Origin: Sipunculus nudus
Lineage: Eukaryota > Annelida > Sipuncula > Golfingiida > Sipunculidae
DNA: 64,000 nucleotides
NCBI GenBank assembly: GCA_026874595.1
Contig: CM049318.1
Coordinates: forward strand, 52,792,750-52,856,749
Reading direction: 5' to 3'
The translations under genes and the position numbers were made by a program. The notes beneath the pieces are model-generated. The model searched no databases. It worked only from the letters and a program-made list of their open reading frames with translations, and was not told where the DNA came from. Within the stretch, counting starts at the first letter, position 1. Each line of letters starts with the position of its first letter. Shown one piece after another: positions 48,931 to 61,568 of the stretch.

Positions 48931-49724
48931 TATTTTCCTCGTAATTTAGATTTTTAGTTTGTTGAATTATCCCTTTTTGGTTGTATATCCGCGCAATATG
49001 AAAGCTTTCTCCCAGGAAGATCAGTATGTAATCATAAATGCGGTGGTTGGCTTTTGTTTGCGAGGGTTTCAAATTCGCGGTATTTGCGAAAGGGATATTA
49101 TCAATAAAACAAAACCTTCGTATATTATATGCCTCATTTACAAAGATATACAATCAAAGTCGGGAGATCTTGATTTCATATCTCATCCAAGGAGGTGAGA
49201 TTTTTCACGTTCGGGGGTTCCTTGGTGTTATGACCCAGCAATGGGAACAACAAACACTCAGGACCCGCAGGAGTGGTACACCGATCCTGGTTGACACCAG
49301 AATTGTCGAGGGTAAGCCCCTGTCACGTAGTCCAAAACCGGAATGGAACTTTGCAGATGTACATACCACATAATTAAGCAAGCATTAAAACTCCACCTAA
49401 AAAAACTTTTAAAAAAATTCCGTAAAAGCTAGCTGAAAGATGTCACCTGTAAACCAAAGGTTGTTATTATAAATATCAACTCCCATACCCGAACACCCAA
49501 GGGCGATAAAACCTCGACAGACGCGCATCCCTGAAAATACTAATATGACAGTTACTTGGAGGGGTTGAATATTGTAAAACTTGTTGCAAGGGTTTGTGTG
49601 GGAATCGAATCCCCCCCCCCCCACACACACACACATGCACATAGCAAAAGGAAACTACGCCCCTTGGTAACAGAATATGAAATTAACGGATACGGACCAA
49701 ACAGAGAATATATATATATACTGC

Positions 49725-49930
49725 AATCAGCTGCCTCCCTTCTCCGCTGGCGACCCGGGTTGGATCTCAGGTGCTGCCATGAGAGTGGGTTGTAGTGGCC
49801 TGTCAAAAGTCGGTGGTTCTCTCCGGGTTCTCCGGCTTCCTCCACCTCTCTGACTGCAATCTTCGACTCTAGCAGTATCTTCAATTTTCGCCTTAAATAT
49901 CTAACTGTATACCGACTCAATCTGTCAAAC
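49725..49930 (+). mobile_element. tRNA-derived SINE
   Basis: Contains GCGACCCGGGTTGGATCTCA, a B-box-like segment, then GTGGGTTGTAGTGGCC and CGGTGGTTCTCTCCGGGTTC followed by TCCGGCTTCCTCCACC. That last block is a conserved SINE body seen in many aquatic animals. It ends in a short repeated tail. The A-box side (CTCCCTTCTCCGCTGG) is weak, so the copy is old. Confidence 0.65.
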
Positions 49931-51090
49931 TTTGCGTATACCAGTGCAGCGATTCCAGATTACTGGAGATATCGTGAAAAAGATTTCAAATCACACAGGG
50001 TCACCGCGAATTCATTTCAGATTTCCAGGTGTAACTTGAAATCCACTTTATGTTTTCCCCCTGAAGATAACTTGGAATCGATTATAGGCTAATCCCTACG
50101 ATATAAGATTTCCCCTGAAATAGTTATTTCTTCATTTTTATTTACTTATTATATTATAATTAATCGTTTGGATTTCTCAAATGTGGATGTTCTTTTGATG
50201 TAATGTTTATATGTAAAAAGTCAGGTGCAGTGTGATTTTTAATATAAATATAATTAACGTTTTTAATTATCTCTATGTTTTATATATTGGTTCCAGCTTT
50301 TAAATTTCGTATCTCTCATGTATTTCATTGAATTGATATATTATCATGATAATGGAATATTGTTTTATAATGTTATATCATTAATTTAATGCGTAAACAA
50401 ATTAAATTTAGTTAATTTCGCGCGGGTGACAATGTAAGGGTAAGAGGGTTACCCGAAATTAGCTTCGGGGTACCACCCAAAGACCCTGTCTGAATTCGAT
50501 TTAAGATAACTGGGAGGGGGGGGGGGTTAGTTTGAATTCTTTATATTCGGGTTAGCTGTGCTTCTTTCTCGGAAGGGATCTTGTCCCAGCTGGCCAGAGG
50601 CCACTCCTAACCTTATGGGAGCAATGGTAGACAAGTAAAGTCACTACGCTGAGCCCTATGGTGAGTTTATAGCTTTAGGATTCTGGTTGGCAAACGCATA
50701 GGTCATAAGAAAATAAGGACGCTTGAAAATACGTTGTGTGAGTTGAAAGCTCCTCAGGGCAGTGATCTTTATTACAAAGAAAGGAAGAAAAAATGATTAT
50801 GACAATAACAATGATGATGATGATGTAAAATAGATGATGATGTTACTAACGAGAAAATGAAATATTTAATAAAAAGTCAGAAAAGGGAAACATAGACAGA
50901 CCTTCGAGAAAATTAATAAAATACCTTTTAATTTACCGCTGTGAATATAGTCTGGATTCCTTCATGAAAACACCAAGAAATCAACAACTCACTGATTAGA
51001 TGCTGTTGTGTAGACACTAGAAGAAACAATTGTCTCAGCTTTCTCCTGCATTGAGACAATCAATCCAATTATCATTGTTGTCAGACCAAC

Positions 51091-51476
51091 CTTAAATACG
51101 CGGATGAAACTGCCATTCTCGGCAGAATCTCAGAGTTTAATGAATCTCGCTACCGCCAAGAAATTGCAAACTCTATCACATGGTGTGATAAACATAGTAT
51201 TTTACTTAATGTTACCTAGTCTAAGGAACTTGTAATCTAACCTTAAAATAGATTTGAGTGTTACTGTTCTATTTTTATTGATGGTGACGCTGTAGAGATT
51301 GTGTATAAGTACAAATTATACCTTGGTATACTGTTATAGACAATATACATAAATGGTTAGATATAACACAGACGCCTTTTCTAAAAAGAAAATTAAAGGA
51401 TGTACTCTCTTTTTATAACTGCTTTCATAAATATCTTGGTGCTGTTATAGACGAAAAACTAAAATGGCCAAATAAT
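51091..51476 (+). pseudogene. LINE reverse transcriptase, palm/thumb fragment
   Basis: Reads LKYADETAILGRISEFNESR, then YRQEIANSITWCDKHSILLN up to a stop at 51217. Later frames give VEIVYKYKLYLG and FHKYLGAVIDEKLKW. The YAD(D/E) block is the catalytic motif C; the second Asp is Glu here. The KYLG-ID-KLKW part occurs twice (about 51300 and 51430), which suggests internal duplication. It is a dead fragment of a LINE, likely a different family from that at 518-706. Confidence 0.78.
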
Positions 51477-52696
51477 AATCCGAGGGGAATTTTTCGAGGC
51501 GGTAGAAAGAGGTCTCCGGGCCCCCTCCCCGTTTTTCGTTATTGCACCCATTGAGTTTTTCAGATTAAATCAACTCTGTGTTCTCTCATCGAAGAAATCT
51601 AGTCTTTAAATTGGTACCGATTATAGTGAATGGACAACAAAAGGGGGATGGATGCGCTTGAGCGTTTATTTATTTATCTGCATTTTACCAATGATGGGGG
51701 TCTTAAGAATACATGAAATGCACAAAACGAGTTAGTTTACTTTTATTCTAATCTGAAATTTTGTATTTCACTTACGTTATTCGCGTAGACCAAACCTTAA
51801 CACAGAAGGCAGACTGGGCCTAATTTTATTGTTCATTTACAAAAGTTAAAACTGTAATAAAATCAAAGTAAGCAGGCATCATTTTTACCTCAAAGGAAAA
51901 AACGTACAAGAGGTTACCCAAAGTAATGTTCATGTTCATAATAAATAAAAAAACTGAAACTTGGAAGAAATAAAAAGACTTTACACTGATATTTTAACAG
52001 ATAGATTACCACGTCCCCAAGCAAGCACAGGCGGATCAGGTTATAACATACTAGTATTCGGTTGCAGCAAGAGTTTTGCCCCTCAAAAGATATAGACCCT
52101 AATGTTAGATCGACAGTTGGAGTTGTATCGATGACCGCTGTAATTATGTGAAAATCTCCTCTCTTTTTACATAAAAAAATCACGGTTCAGATATATTAGT
52201 CTGCATCATATTATTCAAGGAAAAGGTAAAAAGAATATTTTCACATTTAAAAGAGCTAACGGAACGGACCTCCCGACCAAACTGGCCCTGTAGGGTGTAA
52301 GCACATAAATATTAGTTCAGTTACTTTCTTTCTCGGATGTGCCTTGTTGGGGTTAGGAGGAACATGCCCCCCCCCCCCCATTTTCAATAGGGGGCATAAC
52401 ATACTATATCCCCCAAATTTTGGCAACTAAATTTTTATAGATTCTGATAGAAAACCATAAATGGACCATAAATGAAACTGTAAAAAGATCTGAGGTATTA
52501 CCAAAAATGTTTCTAAAATGTAAATGAACTGCAGTTTTCAGAAATGACTGTAACACTTAAATGACTGATAATGTGACCTGATTCACTTGTTGGTGGAATC
52601 CAGCCATTAATCACACAAACTAAATAGTTTACGCATTGTTAAGGGTAAAGAACAGTACTTAACCAGACATATGCATTCTAAGGAATGTAAATTAAG

Positions 52697-52989
52697 TCTC
52701 CGCCATGTGGGGGATCTCTGTTGTGGGATGCTCCCAAAACCGAGTTTGCATTCACTTATTCGGCCCATATTACCAGGTTCATTCGTGCAAAAATGACTTT
52801 ACATTCATGAATATTACTAGATGACTTTCCTTAATCCGGATCATGTGCCGGATCCACACAAAAATCTAAACGAAAATTTAATTAGATTCCGTTCATGATT
52901 GCGTGAATTTTGTTGTAAATAAACACACAAACACACACACGAACGTGTGATGAACGCATTGGCGGAGGCAATTACTATTGTGAATCAAT
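52697..52989 (-). mobile_element. Dispersed MITE-like repeat, copy 2 (CTCCGCC ends)
   Basis: Inverted copy of 48645-48930: GTCTCCGCCATGTGG at the left, CATTGGCGGAGGCAAT at the right, and CATGTGCCGGATCCACA and TTCGGCCCATATTACCAGG inside. Divergence between the copies is substantial, so both are old. Confidence 0.75.
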
Positions 52990-53029
52990 ACTTGCGAAGT
53001 CCCAAAGAAATGCCTGGCCATTTTGAAAT

Positions 53030-53470
53030 ACTCATCATTTCGGAATTTCCTAGGGTCCTAGGAAACTCCTGACCAGCCCGGGCCCTCTTTGTCCACCAAA
53101 ATAAAAAATATATAAAGTAGTTAATACAATTAAAGACAAATTAGACTTCCGTGTCTTCAAGCATTGATGATGTCTTTGTAAACTCCTGGATCCGAGCCCA
53201 AACAGGCCCTTCTAACCACTTCCGATTAAAATTATATAAGCTATCTACAAAGAATAAACCCCATTTTCAAGCATTTGATTAGGTACTAGGAGACTCCAAT
53301 GCCGGCCCGGGGCCCCTTGAGCTTTCCTAAAAGCGGTATTATATAAGTTAACAGAAAAGCCAAAAAGAGATTTACCCCTTTCAAGCAGTTTTTTCGTGCC
53401 CTTTATATATATGGAAACTCTTGACCTGTACGGGCGCATTTTGGCCCTTTGGTTCCTGTCGCAAATAGTA
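53030..53470. repeat. Degenerate tandem repeat, units of about 120-130 bp
   Basis: Phrases such as CTAGGAAACTCCTGACC, CCCGGGCCC and TTCAAGCA recur at about 53050, 53170, 53290 and 53410. Heavily decayed. Confidence 0.55.
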
Positions 53471-54679
53471 TAATCAACAGAGAAAATTTCACGGGTGTGA
53501 TTTTGGTCCTTCGGCCCTTGTTTGATTCGTCAAGATAGAAAACATGGAAATTTGTCAGGATAAGCGAGGAATACACATTTGTGCGACAATTCAAGGAATG
53601 GCTCAGACAGGTACTATAATTTAGAAAACAAAAAATCAGTTATGAGGCAAAGAGGCGAGGAAAATACATACATTGATCATTGGAAGCAGTTGCATGATAC
53701 TTTACAAGAGTTTTACACTTGATACATTATTTTTGTATCAACTTTGTCTGTTGTGTTACTAATCACATCTTTCATGTTTTGTAGAACATGGCGCTAGGAG
53801 ATATAATCTAAGTACGAAGGCTTAGTAATACTGATAGTGCCTATCGATCTGGTTGGAGAAACATACCCTTCTTAAGGTTCTGACATGGGTCTACGTGGTT
53901 TATGTTATTTAAAGTGCAAAATCAAAAGAGCACCTTTTGTTGACTACTTTCATTATCACTTCAGGCTTAATTGTATATTTTTTGTGGCTTAGTTTACATT
54001 TTTTTTCTTCCCTTTGGAGTCGATGATGAAAAAGAACTGAAATAATTAATGTATACTTATTGTCTGAGACGCCAAAAGAAAGAAATAGAAGAAAAGAATA
54101 AAAAATGGTGTAGATAAACCAAGAAATGTTTAATCCACATTTTCAGACATCTTTATAAATGACTTTTTTAGTCCTAAAAATCTGTTGATCATTTTGAAGG
54201 GATCTAGGTAAGAGCAACAAAAAGCAGCAATACTACCGAGGTCCCCCCCCCCCCCCAAGAAAAATTATCAGGCCATCCAAATGATATTCTATGGAAAGGT
54301 CTCCCCCTTACACCATACCTTTTGTATTTTCTCGGCCCTTTCGTATCTCTTGGTGTATTTTTATTGGGTTGCGCGACGTGTAATGTCTGGACAACAAAAA
54401 AGGGTCGGATGGATAATCGTCCGCTCGCACCATAAATCTTATTCCCAGGATATGTAGAACAATATTTGTGTGTGTGATGAAAATTTGCAAACTCCCAAGC
54501 ACGCCCTAAGATTTCATGAATCAACGCATGAATAAACGCCCGACAATGTAATTTTGAAGCAAATCTCGTTGCTGTACTCCTGAGACCGACAGCCAGACGT
54601 TATCTGAAGGGAAGCTTTCTCAGCAGACGAAAACAATCGGCTGCTCTGTTATGAATAGATACTTAGGCAAATATAGGTG

Positions 54680-55075
54680 GCTTAAACCTTTTTCAGCCAC
54701 CACAAAGTGGCGTATAGATTTACCCATGTCCGTCATTCCGTCATCCTGAAATCCAACAGTTCTTAGGAATTTTTGTTTGCAATGCCTGCAGATATTGGCC
54801 TGATTTTTGGTGTGTAGAAGAATGATGACCCGTTACAGATCGAGTTCGTGTTTCATCTCGGCTGACCTTCTTTTGACGCTATGACGACCCCTAAACATAG
54901 AAAATTTCATGAAAAATAGAAAAGTTCATGATTAATGCACTTGTACAGACTTTTTTGCAGCGCCTGCATTTTTAATTACCTCATTTTTATGTGTGGCCAG
55001 TTACAGGTCGAGTGCGCGACTTCCCGGGTGACCTACTTCTGACGGTATGATTTACCAGATGAGCGTCCTCATTCG
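54680..55075 (+). repeat. Hairpin-headed VNTR fragment
   Basis: Head: AGGTGGCT and AGCCACC can pair, with CCACCACAAAGTGGCG next and a GTCCGTCATTCCGTCATCC stretch after. Two units of about 190 bp follow, sharing GGTGTGTAG / TATGTGTGG, GTTACAGRTCGAGT and TGACCT. Same general plan as the type I-III elements. Confidence 0.55.
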
Positions 55076-55099
55076 TGTTCAGCTTCACCCTTTTGAAAA

Positions 55100-56560
55100 A
55101 TCTTTTATCTTTGACACATTGCCATTTATCAACATTAAATGATATTCTTATATTACAGGGGTCACATCATTTTCCTAGTGCTGTGATCTTGCCTTTTTTT
55201 CTCAAAATTTTATAGTACGTGGTAGTACTAAGAGTTTTTATTTGGATTTGGTTCTAATTTGGTGAAAAGCATCAATATACGACTCTGTTAAACATTTTTA
55301 CTTTTGATTGACCTTGACGCATCTGTTCAGAATTGATTTGACACAGAAAACACTTTTATGGTCTGATGATTCAGTTAATTTAACTGACATGCAACTGAAA
55401 TCATAAAATTCTGGTTCCTTCAGCATTGCTAAACTTATACTCCACCACTTTAAAAAATATTTCTTATTTGCTGCCGCTCTAAGTAATTTTATGTAATTCC
55501 GTGTAATTCCGACACATTTAGTTTTTGCATTTTGTGAATCCATAAAAAGTATTCATATACGAAACTGGATATTGGAATTATAATTGCCAGGGCTTTCAGG
55601 AACACAGGGTAAGCATCTGTGACGCTCGAAATCTCTTCCGGACACTCAGATCTGTGTGTTCGAGCGTCCGATGGGGCGCGCGAATCTCTGTGTAGGACCG
55701 AATGGATTTAAACCGGCTCGTGTAGTAGTCCCTAGCTTTTATTGACTGCCCCAAACAAGCCAGTAAAAATAATACGCTGTCAAATGACATTTTACATTTA
55801 CTGTCCCTTACATTTACTATATTAAACCGTAAAATGATGCAATGATGAAATAAATGCTTAAACTATATAAAAAAAAATTATTATATATTGCATTACACCA
55901 CTAAATTAGGGATTCCGTCCCATCTGGACTCTCCAAAATTCCATATCCCCTATAAACCGTAAAATGATACAATGATGACGTAAAATTCTAAAACTATAAA
56001 AAATTGATTGGATATTTCATGAACCACTAGTCAGAGCTACAAGTCTGGTCAATTTTTTTTATTTAAATTGAAATGTCTTTTCTTGGGAAGAAGAGAATAT
56101 GAACAAATCACATTCATTTCGATGAACTAAACATGATCATAACAGCCTATGAGACAGGCATTGGCAATATGGTAAAAGCACATCGTCTGCGAGAGTATAA
56201 ATGCATGCATCTGCCATGTTTTTACCATAAAAAAACTAAATAGCATTACGCGTATCAATAGGTATAAAATAATTTTTGCTTTTGGGATTTAAAGGACGTA
56301 TGTTGTCTTACGTCATGAAATATTACAAGTCTTCAAGTGTCGGACGACCAAAACATCCTCCGGTTCGACTGTTGGCCTACAAATTAGCCACCTATGCGCA
56401 TCCCGATTACCTGAACATCCGGTCAACACACAGATTCCATCTGGAACCTTAACCTTATCGAGAGCCTCAGTAGTCCCAAGAGGAACCTATACACAGGGAA
56501 CGAGGTTCCAGGAGGAATTATGCTTCTAGAACCACCAAGAACCCCTTTTTCTTCAAGTGA
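55100..56560. other. Intergenic, no gene seen
   Basis: Unique AT-rich sequence. A short phrase, TATAAACCGTAAAATGATRC, recurs at about 55824 and 55952, hinting at a decayed duplication of about 128 bp. Confidence 0.5.
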
Positions 56561-56670
56561 ACCGGCATGAGCGGATTCAGGATATTGCAAATTGGGGGGG
56601 GGGGGGGGACTAGTGCATACAAATGTAAGGGTGCGGTCACTACTTGTACTTCACATTTTTCTTATTGCTT

Positions 56671-56671
<1 letters not shown>

Positions 56672-56744
<73 letters not shown>

Positions 56745-56841
56745 ACGGAACCTAATATGAACTATGCCTGCGCTACTTGAATCAGAATGTCAACAGACAC
56801 ATATAACACTCCTGCGCACAACAATACAAACTCCTGTAACA

Positions 56842-56885
<44 letters not shown>

Positions 56886-56890
56886 TTATA
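56672..56890. repeat. (AT)n microsatellite split by a 101-bp insert
   Basis: AT dinucleotides run 56672-56740 and resume at about 56844-56890 (with GTGTGTGT after). The 101 bp between them are the miniature LTR described separately. Confidence 0.92.
56741..56841 (-). mobile_element. Miniature solo LTR (101 bp)
   Basis: Begins TGTTACGGAACCT and ends CTCCTGTAACA, the same ends as the 816-bp LTR at 59226-60041 (TGTTACGGAACCT ... CCTGTAACA). Almost everything between is missing. It sits in an AT microsatellite, so a target duplication cannot be separated from the AT repeat. Confidence 0.6.
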
Positions 56891-56899
56891 TATGTGTGT

Positions 56900-59075
56900 G
56901 TATACCTATTTAGGCCTATTCATACAGAATGCAGTGTTTACTATTGAAGTTCAAAATATTATAATCGGTGAATCATTTGATACGAATTTAATGCACTTTA
57001 TATTTATAAAAATCTGAATTGTTTTGCCTTCCCAAAACAATAATCTGCCCTGTTTCTCTTCTTAAACTTCTGAATAAATGATAAAAAAAAAACAGTTGAT
57101 GATCGACAGTTGATGAACTATGAGAGAAAGGGGTATTAGATATGGTTAGTATCACAATGAAACTCTTGTAAACACTTAGTTATCAATCAAACATTCAAGA
57201 ACTTCCTTATTGGAAATTAACAAAACAGTGCTGATATCAAAAGACTTTAAAAGACCATAACTTTGGTAATTTATACATTTGCAATGTAAAATTAATGTTT
57301 CATAAAACATGCCGTTGGTATTAAATATTTTGTCAGTTAATAAGTTTCTTGTACCGTTTCAAACAGTGCATATTTTCACCAGCGACAAGGTCAAAATCCC
57401 CTCTGAAAATTTCATCTGATACATACAGCCAAAATAAAGGCAACAAGTCCATGATGCCCATTATTTAGGACGAGGCAATACATATTCAGTGCTTATCACT
57501 AGACCATGTATATAAATATTTACACACTATTAATTTTATTTTAACTGAACAATAATATATTCTCGAAAAGGTTAACAGAATAACTGTTTTTTTTTTATTC
57601 CTAGCTGAAGGCCGGGTGAAAAAGGCTCGATTTAAACAATAAATGTTCAATTATTCATGTCCACAAGCAGGTTATTAAGACCTAAAGAAGATGAAATATT
57701 CCAAGTAAGTCCTGAGAAAGTCAAGGCTGAGAACTTATGTGGATAGAAAATATTAATGTCTGTAACAAATGTTGGAAATATCCAACTAATTGTAATTAAA
57801 AATACAAAAAGACATGATATGGTGCAGATATATGCATTTCTCCCCACGTTTTCTTGGGTTTTCAGTGGAAACATAATGTTTGTTTGACAGCATGGGGCTT
57901 TTATTACAGAAAACAAAGAAAATACAAGAATCTATTTTTCTATAATGAAAAATAATGACCATGCTTCAAGCAGGGGCATAACATTTCTTGGCCACATGCC
58001 ACAATGTGTATTGTCTTCCGCTATCGGTTCACCTGGCTGATAACGAACTTTTTCGGAGCATAATCAGCGCAGCATACAGACTCATTGTCTAATTTAACCT
58101 GTTTTTATATTGTTTGATAAAAAACACAATCCAAATTGACTTTTTACTAAAACACTACAACGACCGCGTTGCTGAAGGTACAATATGCGCATGCGTGTTG
58201 CAATCAAGAAGAAAAATATACTGGTCATTATTCACAAATAAGTTTTTTTTTTACTGTTCGTCGCCATCTTAATTTAAAACTTATGTGATATACGCTATAT
58301 TTTCCCACCAGTGATAGCCCGCCCCAGTGAAAGTTTATTTGTTCTGTGCGTAGATGTTAGGAAATTGTTTTAGAAACTGAACCCTAGGCAGATATTATTA
58401 TATTTACAGGAGCGAACACTGTATTCCATGTTTACCTCATGTGCCTGGTAAAAGAATTGCTACCTTTGAAGTCAGGCTGTCACTCCTCTGACAAGCTGGG
58501 GTGCCTCTTTGGAATATGGCGATATATATGTAGATATAGCTTAATCTGACGAATAACAATAATTCTAAAGACCCTTGGGCTGGTTTACAAGCCGGCGGTA
58601 TCTTAAAATATGATTTGGCAAATAAACCACCATTTGGGCTTAGCGTGCTCGAATTACCATACAATGATCACGAAATCGCTACCGCAAGGACACGAGATAA
58701 TTTGGAAGCTCCACAGCAGTGATTAGGCGAACGGTGGATGCATTATCAACTCACGTCTTCACGTCATGTGCATCCTAAACCAGATAAATGATTCTGAACG
58801 ACCACGGTAAGTGTGACGCTACCTGTTTGCTTGTGAAGAGGGATTCATTAAAAACGGTACAGAAATACTCGTAAGCTTTTACTTGACTTCTAAACAGAAT
58901 GGTGTTTCGTAAAAATATTCCTCAAGAATAGCTGCAGCTGGTCCACCTGATAGAAAAAGAGAATATTAAAAAGAATCTTACTGAAAATTTTTATACATGT
59001 TTCATACGCGCAGGTGTTCAGAAAAGTGTTATTAATGATATAGCTCATACAGCTTACAAGATCCTCTGACAGATC
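56900..59075. other. Intergenic, no gene seen
   Basis: No coding exon or terminal repeat recognised. Confidence 0.5.
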
Positions 59076-59079
59076 ATTT

Positions 59080-59145
59080 GTGTGTGCGTTTGTGTGTGTG
59101 TGTGTGAATTTGTAATAGGGTGTGTGTGACGGAGTGTGTGCGATG

Positions 59146-59215
<70 letters not shown>

Positions 59216-59220
59216 AAGAA
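59080..59220. repeat. (GT)n and (GA)n microsatellites
   Basis: GT-rich 59080-59145, then GA 59152-59220, ending 5 bp before the LTR. Confidence 0.92.
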
Positions 59221-59225
59221 AGGAC

Positions 59226-60041
59226 TGTTACGGAACCTTATATAAACAGATCACGTGTGCGAGATGAAGACAAAATTTTGTAATGGAGATAAAAAAAAAA
59301 CAGATTCTGTAACACTAGGCAGCGTGAAATGTCTAGGGGAATGAATTAAGATGGCAGTGTTTTTTTTCTTAACAAATAACCATAATTTATTCTTAAAACA
59401 ACCCTAACATTACAATACACTAAATCAATACAATTATAAAGTAAAACAGCGGTATAACAACAAATCAATACAATCACACAGTAAAATATACAAAGTTCAC
59501 AGTACCTGGATCCCACCACCGTCACAACGATAAATTCTTTAAATGTATACTCTAGGAGAATGACAGTCCAGTGTAAATCTCTTGTAACAATCCAGAAAGT
59601 AAACTGAAGTCATAATGCGCAAAATCCAGGAGAAAGTCTGAAGAAAATCTATAATTGCCACACTCGTCGGATAAGGTCCCAGAAACTGACACACACGCTT
59701 CGGCGTCCACTGGAAATCTTCTCTGCTGCCCTCTCGGCTCTAAAACACAGTCCCTTTATATACTCTCCACCCCAAGCCGAGAATTTTCCACTTCTCGGAC
59801 AGTCTAAAAGATCTTACACAACACAATAAACACGCGTTACAAGAATCATCTAGAAGAACATCGCTGTGTGTGTCTCTACATACCAGGGTCCACACGTGAC
59901 TCACGACCAGGCGAGAAAGCCCAAGGCTAGAATGAGTTCAACCAGTACGGATTAAACTGCGAATGTAACAAACAGCCCAGCAAGGGTGTCACAGCACGAG
60001 TTACGCCCGTGTCACACAATAAAAAAAGGGCACCTGTAACA
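59226..60041 (-). mobile_element. 3' LTR of Gmr1-like retrotransposon
   Basis: An 816-bp LTR with TGTTAC / GTAACA ends. Read on the - strand, it holds TATATAAAG (+ strand 59754-59762), a TATA box, and AATAAA (TTTATT on +, 59386-59391), a poly(A) signal. Both are conserved in the second LTR copy at 43425-45962. The adjacent polypurine tract at 60042-60053 marks it as the 3' LTR of the pol remnant that follows. Confidence 0.88.
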
Positions 60042-60053
60042 CTCCCCCTCCTG
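60042..60053 (-). other. Polypurine tract
   Basis: CAGGAGGGGGAG on the - strand, directly abutting the LTR. This is the expected second-strand primer site of an LTR retrotransposon. Confidence 0.75.
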
Positions 60054-60174
60054 TAAGAAAAAAGAAAGTTTTCTTGGAAAACTTTCTTTTTGCGATCAGA
60101 ATCACTAATTTTTTTACAACATCTCAAAAATCATCTTATTTACAACATTACATAAACATCCTGTATATAGCATT

Positions 60175-61554
60175 TCATAGACATCTCGATAAGCAATCAG
60201 CAAGAACATTGTCTTTCCCTTTAATGTGTATGATATCAAGATTGTAATCCTGTAAGAACAAACTCCATCTCAACAATCTTTGATTTTTACACTTCAACTT
60301 GTTTATGAACGTGAGGGGATTGTGACCACTGAAGACAATGATAGGCCTGACTGATGAAGTAACATAAACTTCAAAATGTTGCAACGCCAAAATCAAAGCC
60401 AAACATTCTTTTAAATAGTTGAGTAGTTTTTCTGGTTTGCATTAAACTTTCTTGAGCAATAACAAATTGGATGATCTATGCCATCATTGCCTTCTTGTAA
60501 CAACACAGAACCAGCAGCAGTATCACTAGCATCTACAGCTAACTTAAAAGGTACAGAAAAGTCTGGAGCTGCTAATACAGGTGACTTCGCAGAATTGCTT
60601 TCAAATTCTGAAATGCTCTTTCACACTGAACATTCCATACAAAAATTTGTTTCTTCTTTAACAAATTAGTCAAAGGTTCAGCTACAGCAGCAAAATTTGG
60701 ACAAAACTTCCTTTAGTATCCAACCATACCAAGAAAACCCATTATTTGCTTTTTGTTTCCTGGTCTAAGAAATGCAGAAATAGTACTTATCTTAGTATCA
60801 ACAGGTTTTACCTTACCCTGCCCTACAATATGACCCAAAAATGTTACTTGTGCATGACAAAACTCAGATTTTACTAAGTTGACGGTCAGACGTGCTTCAC
60901 TGAGTCTTTCGAAGAGGTCGCGAAGAATTTGCATATGTTTCTCCCAGGTGTCGCTGTACACGATAAGGTCATCAATATATGCGTCGCAGCCCTGAATGTC
61001 CTTGACAACCATATCGATGAGGCGCTGGAACGTGGCTGGCGTGTTCGTCATGCCAAATGGCATAACTTTATACTGGTACAGTCCTTGCGGCGTCACAAAT
61101 GCGGACACTTCTTTCGCTCGTTCTGTCAGCGGAACTTGCTAGAATCCTTTTAGCAAGTCAAACTTGAAGACATATCTGGAGCTACCGACTCTATCAATAC
61201 AATCATCGATCCTCGGAATCGGGAACGTGTCAGTCTTGGTGACGGAGTTCAGTTTTCGATAAGAATACACACAAGAATACATGGTGAACTCCAGTAACTG
61301 TAACTAGGTTCACTAAAATCATTGTCCAGCAAATATTGAATCTCATCCTGTAGATACTTTTCCTTTTCTGGATTCATTCTATATGGATGTTGCTCGACTG
61401 CGGTTGCCTCGCTTACATCGACGTCATGGCACAACATGTTAGTTCGCGTTGGAATGTCACCAAACAAATGTTCATTATTCCGCAGCAGGTTCTTGAGGTC
61501 TTGTTGTTGTTGTGCAGTAAGGTGTGACAGTTTGGCATCCAGCTTGTTAAGCAC
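60175..61554 (-). pseudogene. Ty3/Gypsy (Gmr1-like) reverse transcriptase and RNase H
   Basis: Read from 61554 down: an RT lead-in (LFGDIPTRTN, HPYRMNPEKE, YWSSPCILV), a frameshift, RKLNSVTKTDTFPIPRIDDC, FDLLKGF followed by an in-frame stop where Trp is expected, then SAFVTPQGLYQYKVMPFGMT and the catalytic YIDDLIVYSD. Next are thumb and connection residues, then RNase H with FKLAVDASDTAAGSVL (catalytic Asp) and SGHNPLTF, where TDHNPL is usual (the conserved Asp is Gly), ending IHIKGKDNVLADCLSR. Several frame breaks: dead. It lies immediately downstream of the integrase, so the pol order is INT-RT-RH. That order in a Ty3/Gypsy-type RT defines Gmr1-like elements. Confidence 0.88.
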
Positions 61555-61568
61555 GTCTGAGTTTTTTT

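Noticed and set aside
49038-49373. A 111-residue frame that might be an exon
   Set aside because: No recognisable domain and no convincing splice sites; part of it lies by a dispersed repeat.
49588-49625. A possible second tRNA B-box (GGGAATCGAATCCC)
   Set aside because: Next to a poly-C and CA run, with no A-box at the right distance and no tRNA fold.
59226-60041. A retrovirus-like or envelope-bearing element
   Set aside because: No envelope or gag is visible; the pol remnant and LTR are those of an ordinary LTR retrotransposon.
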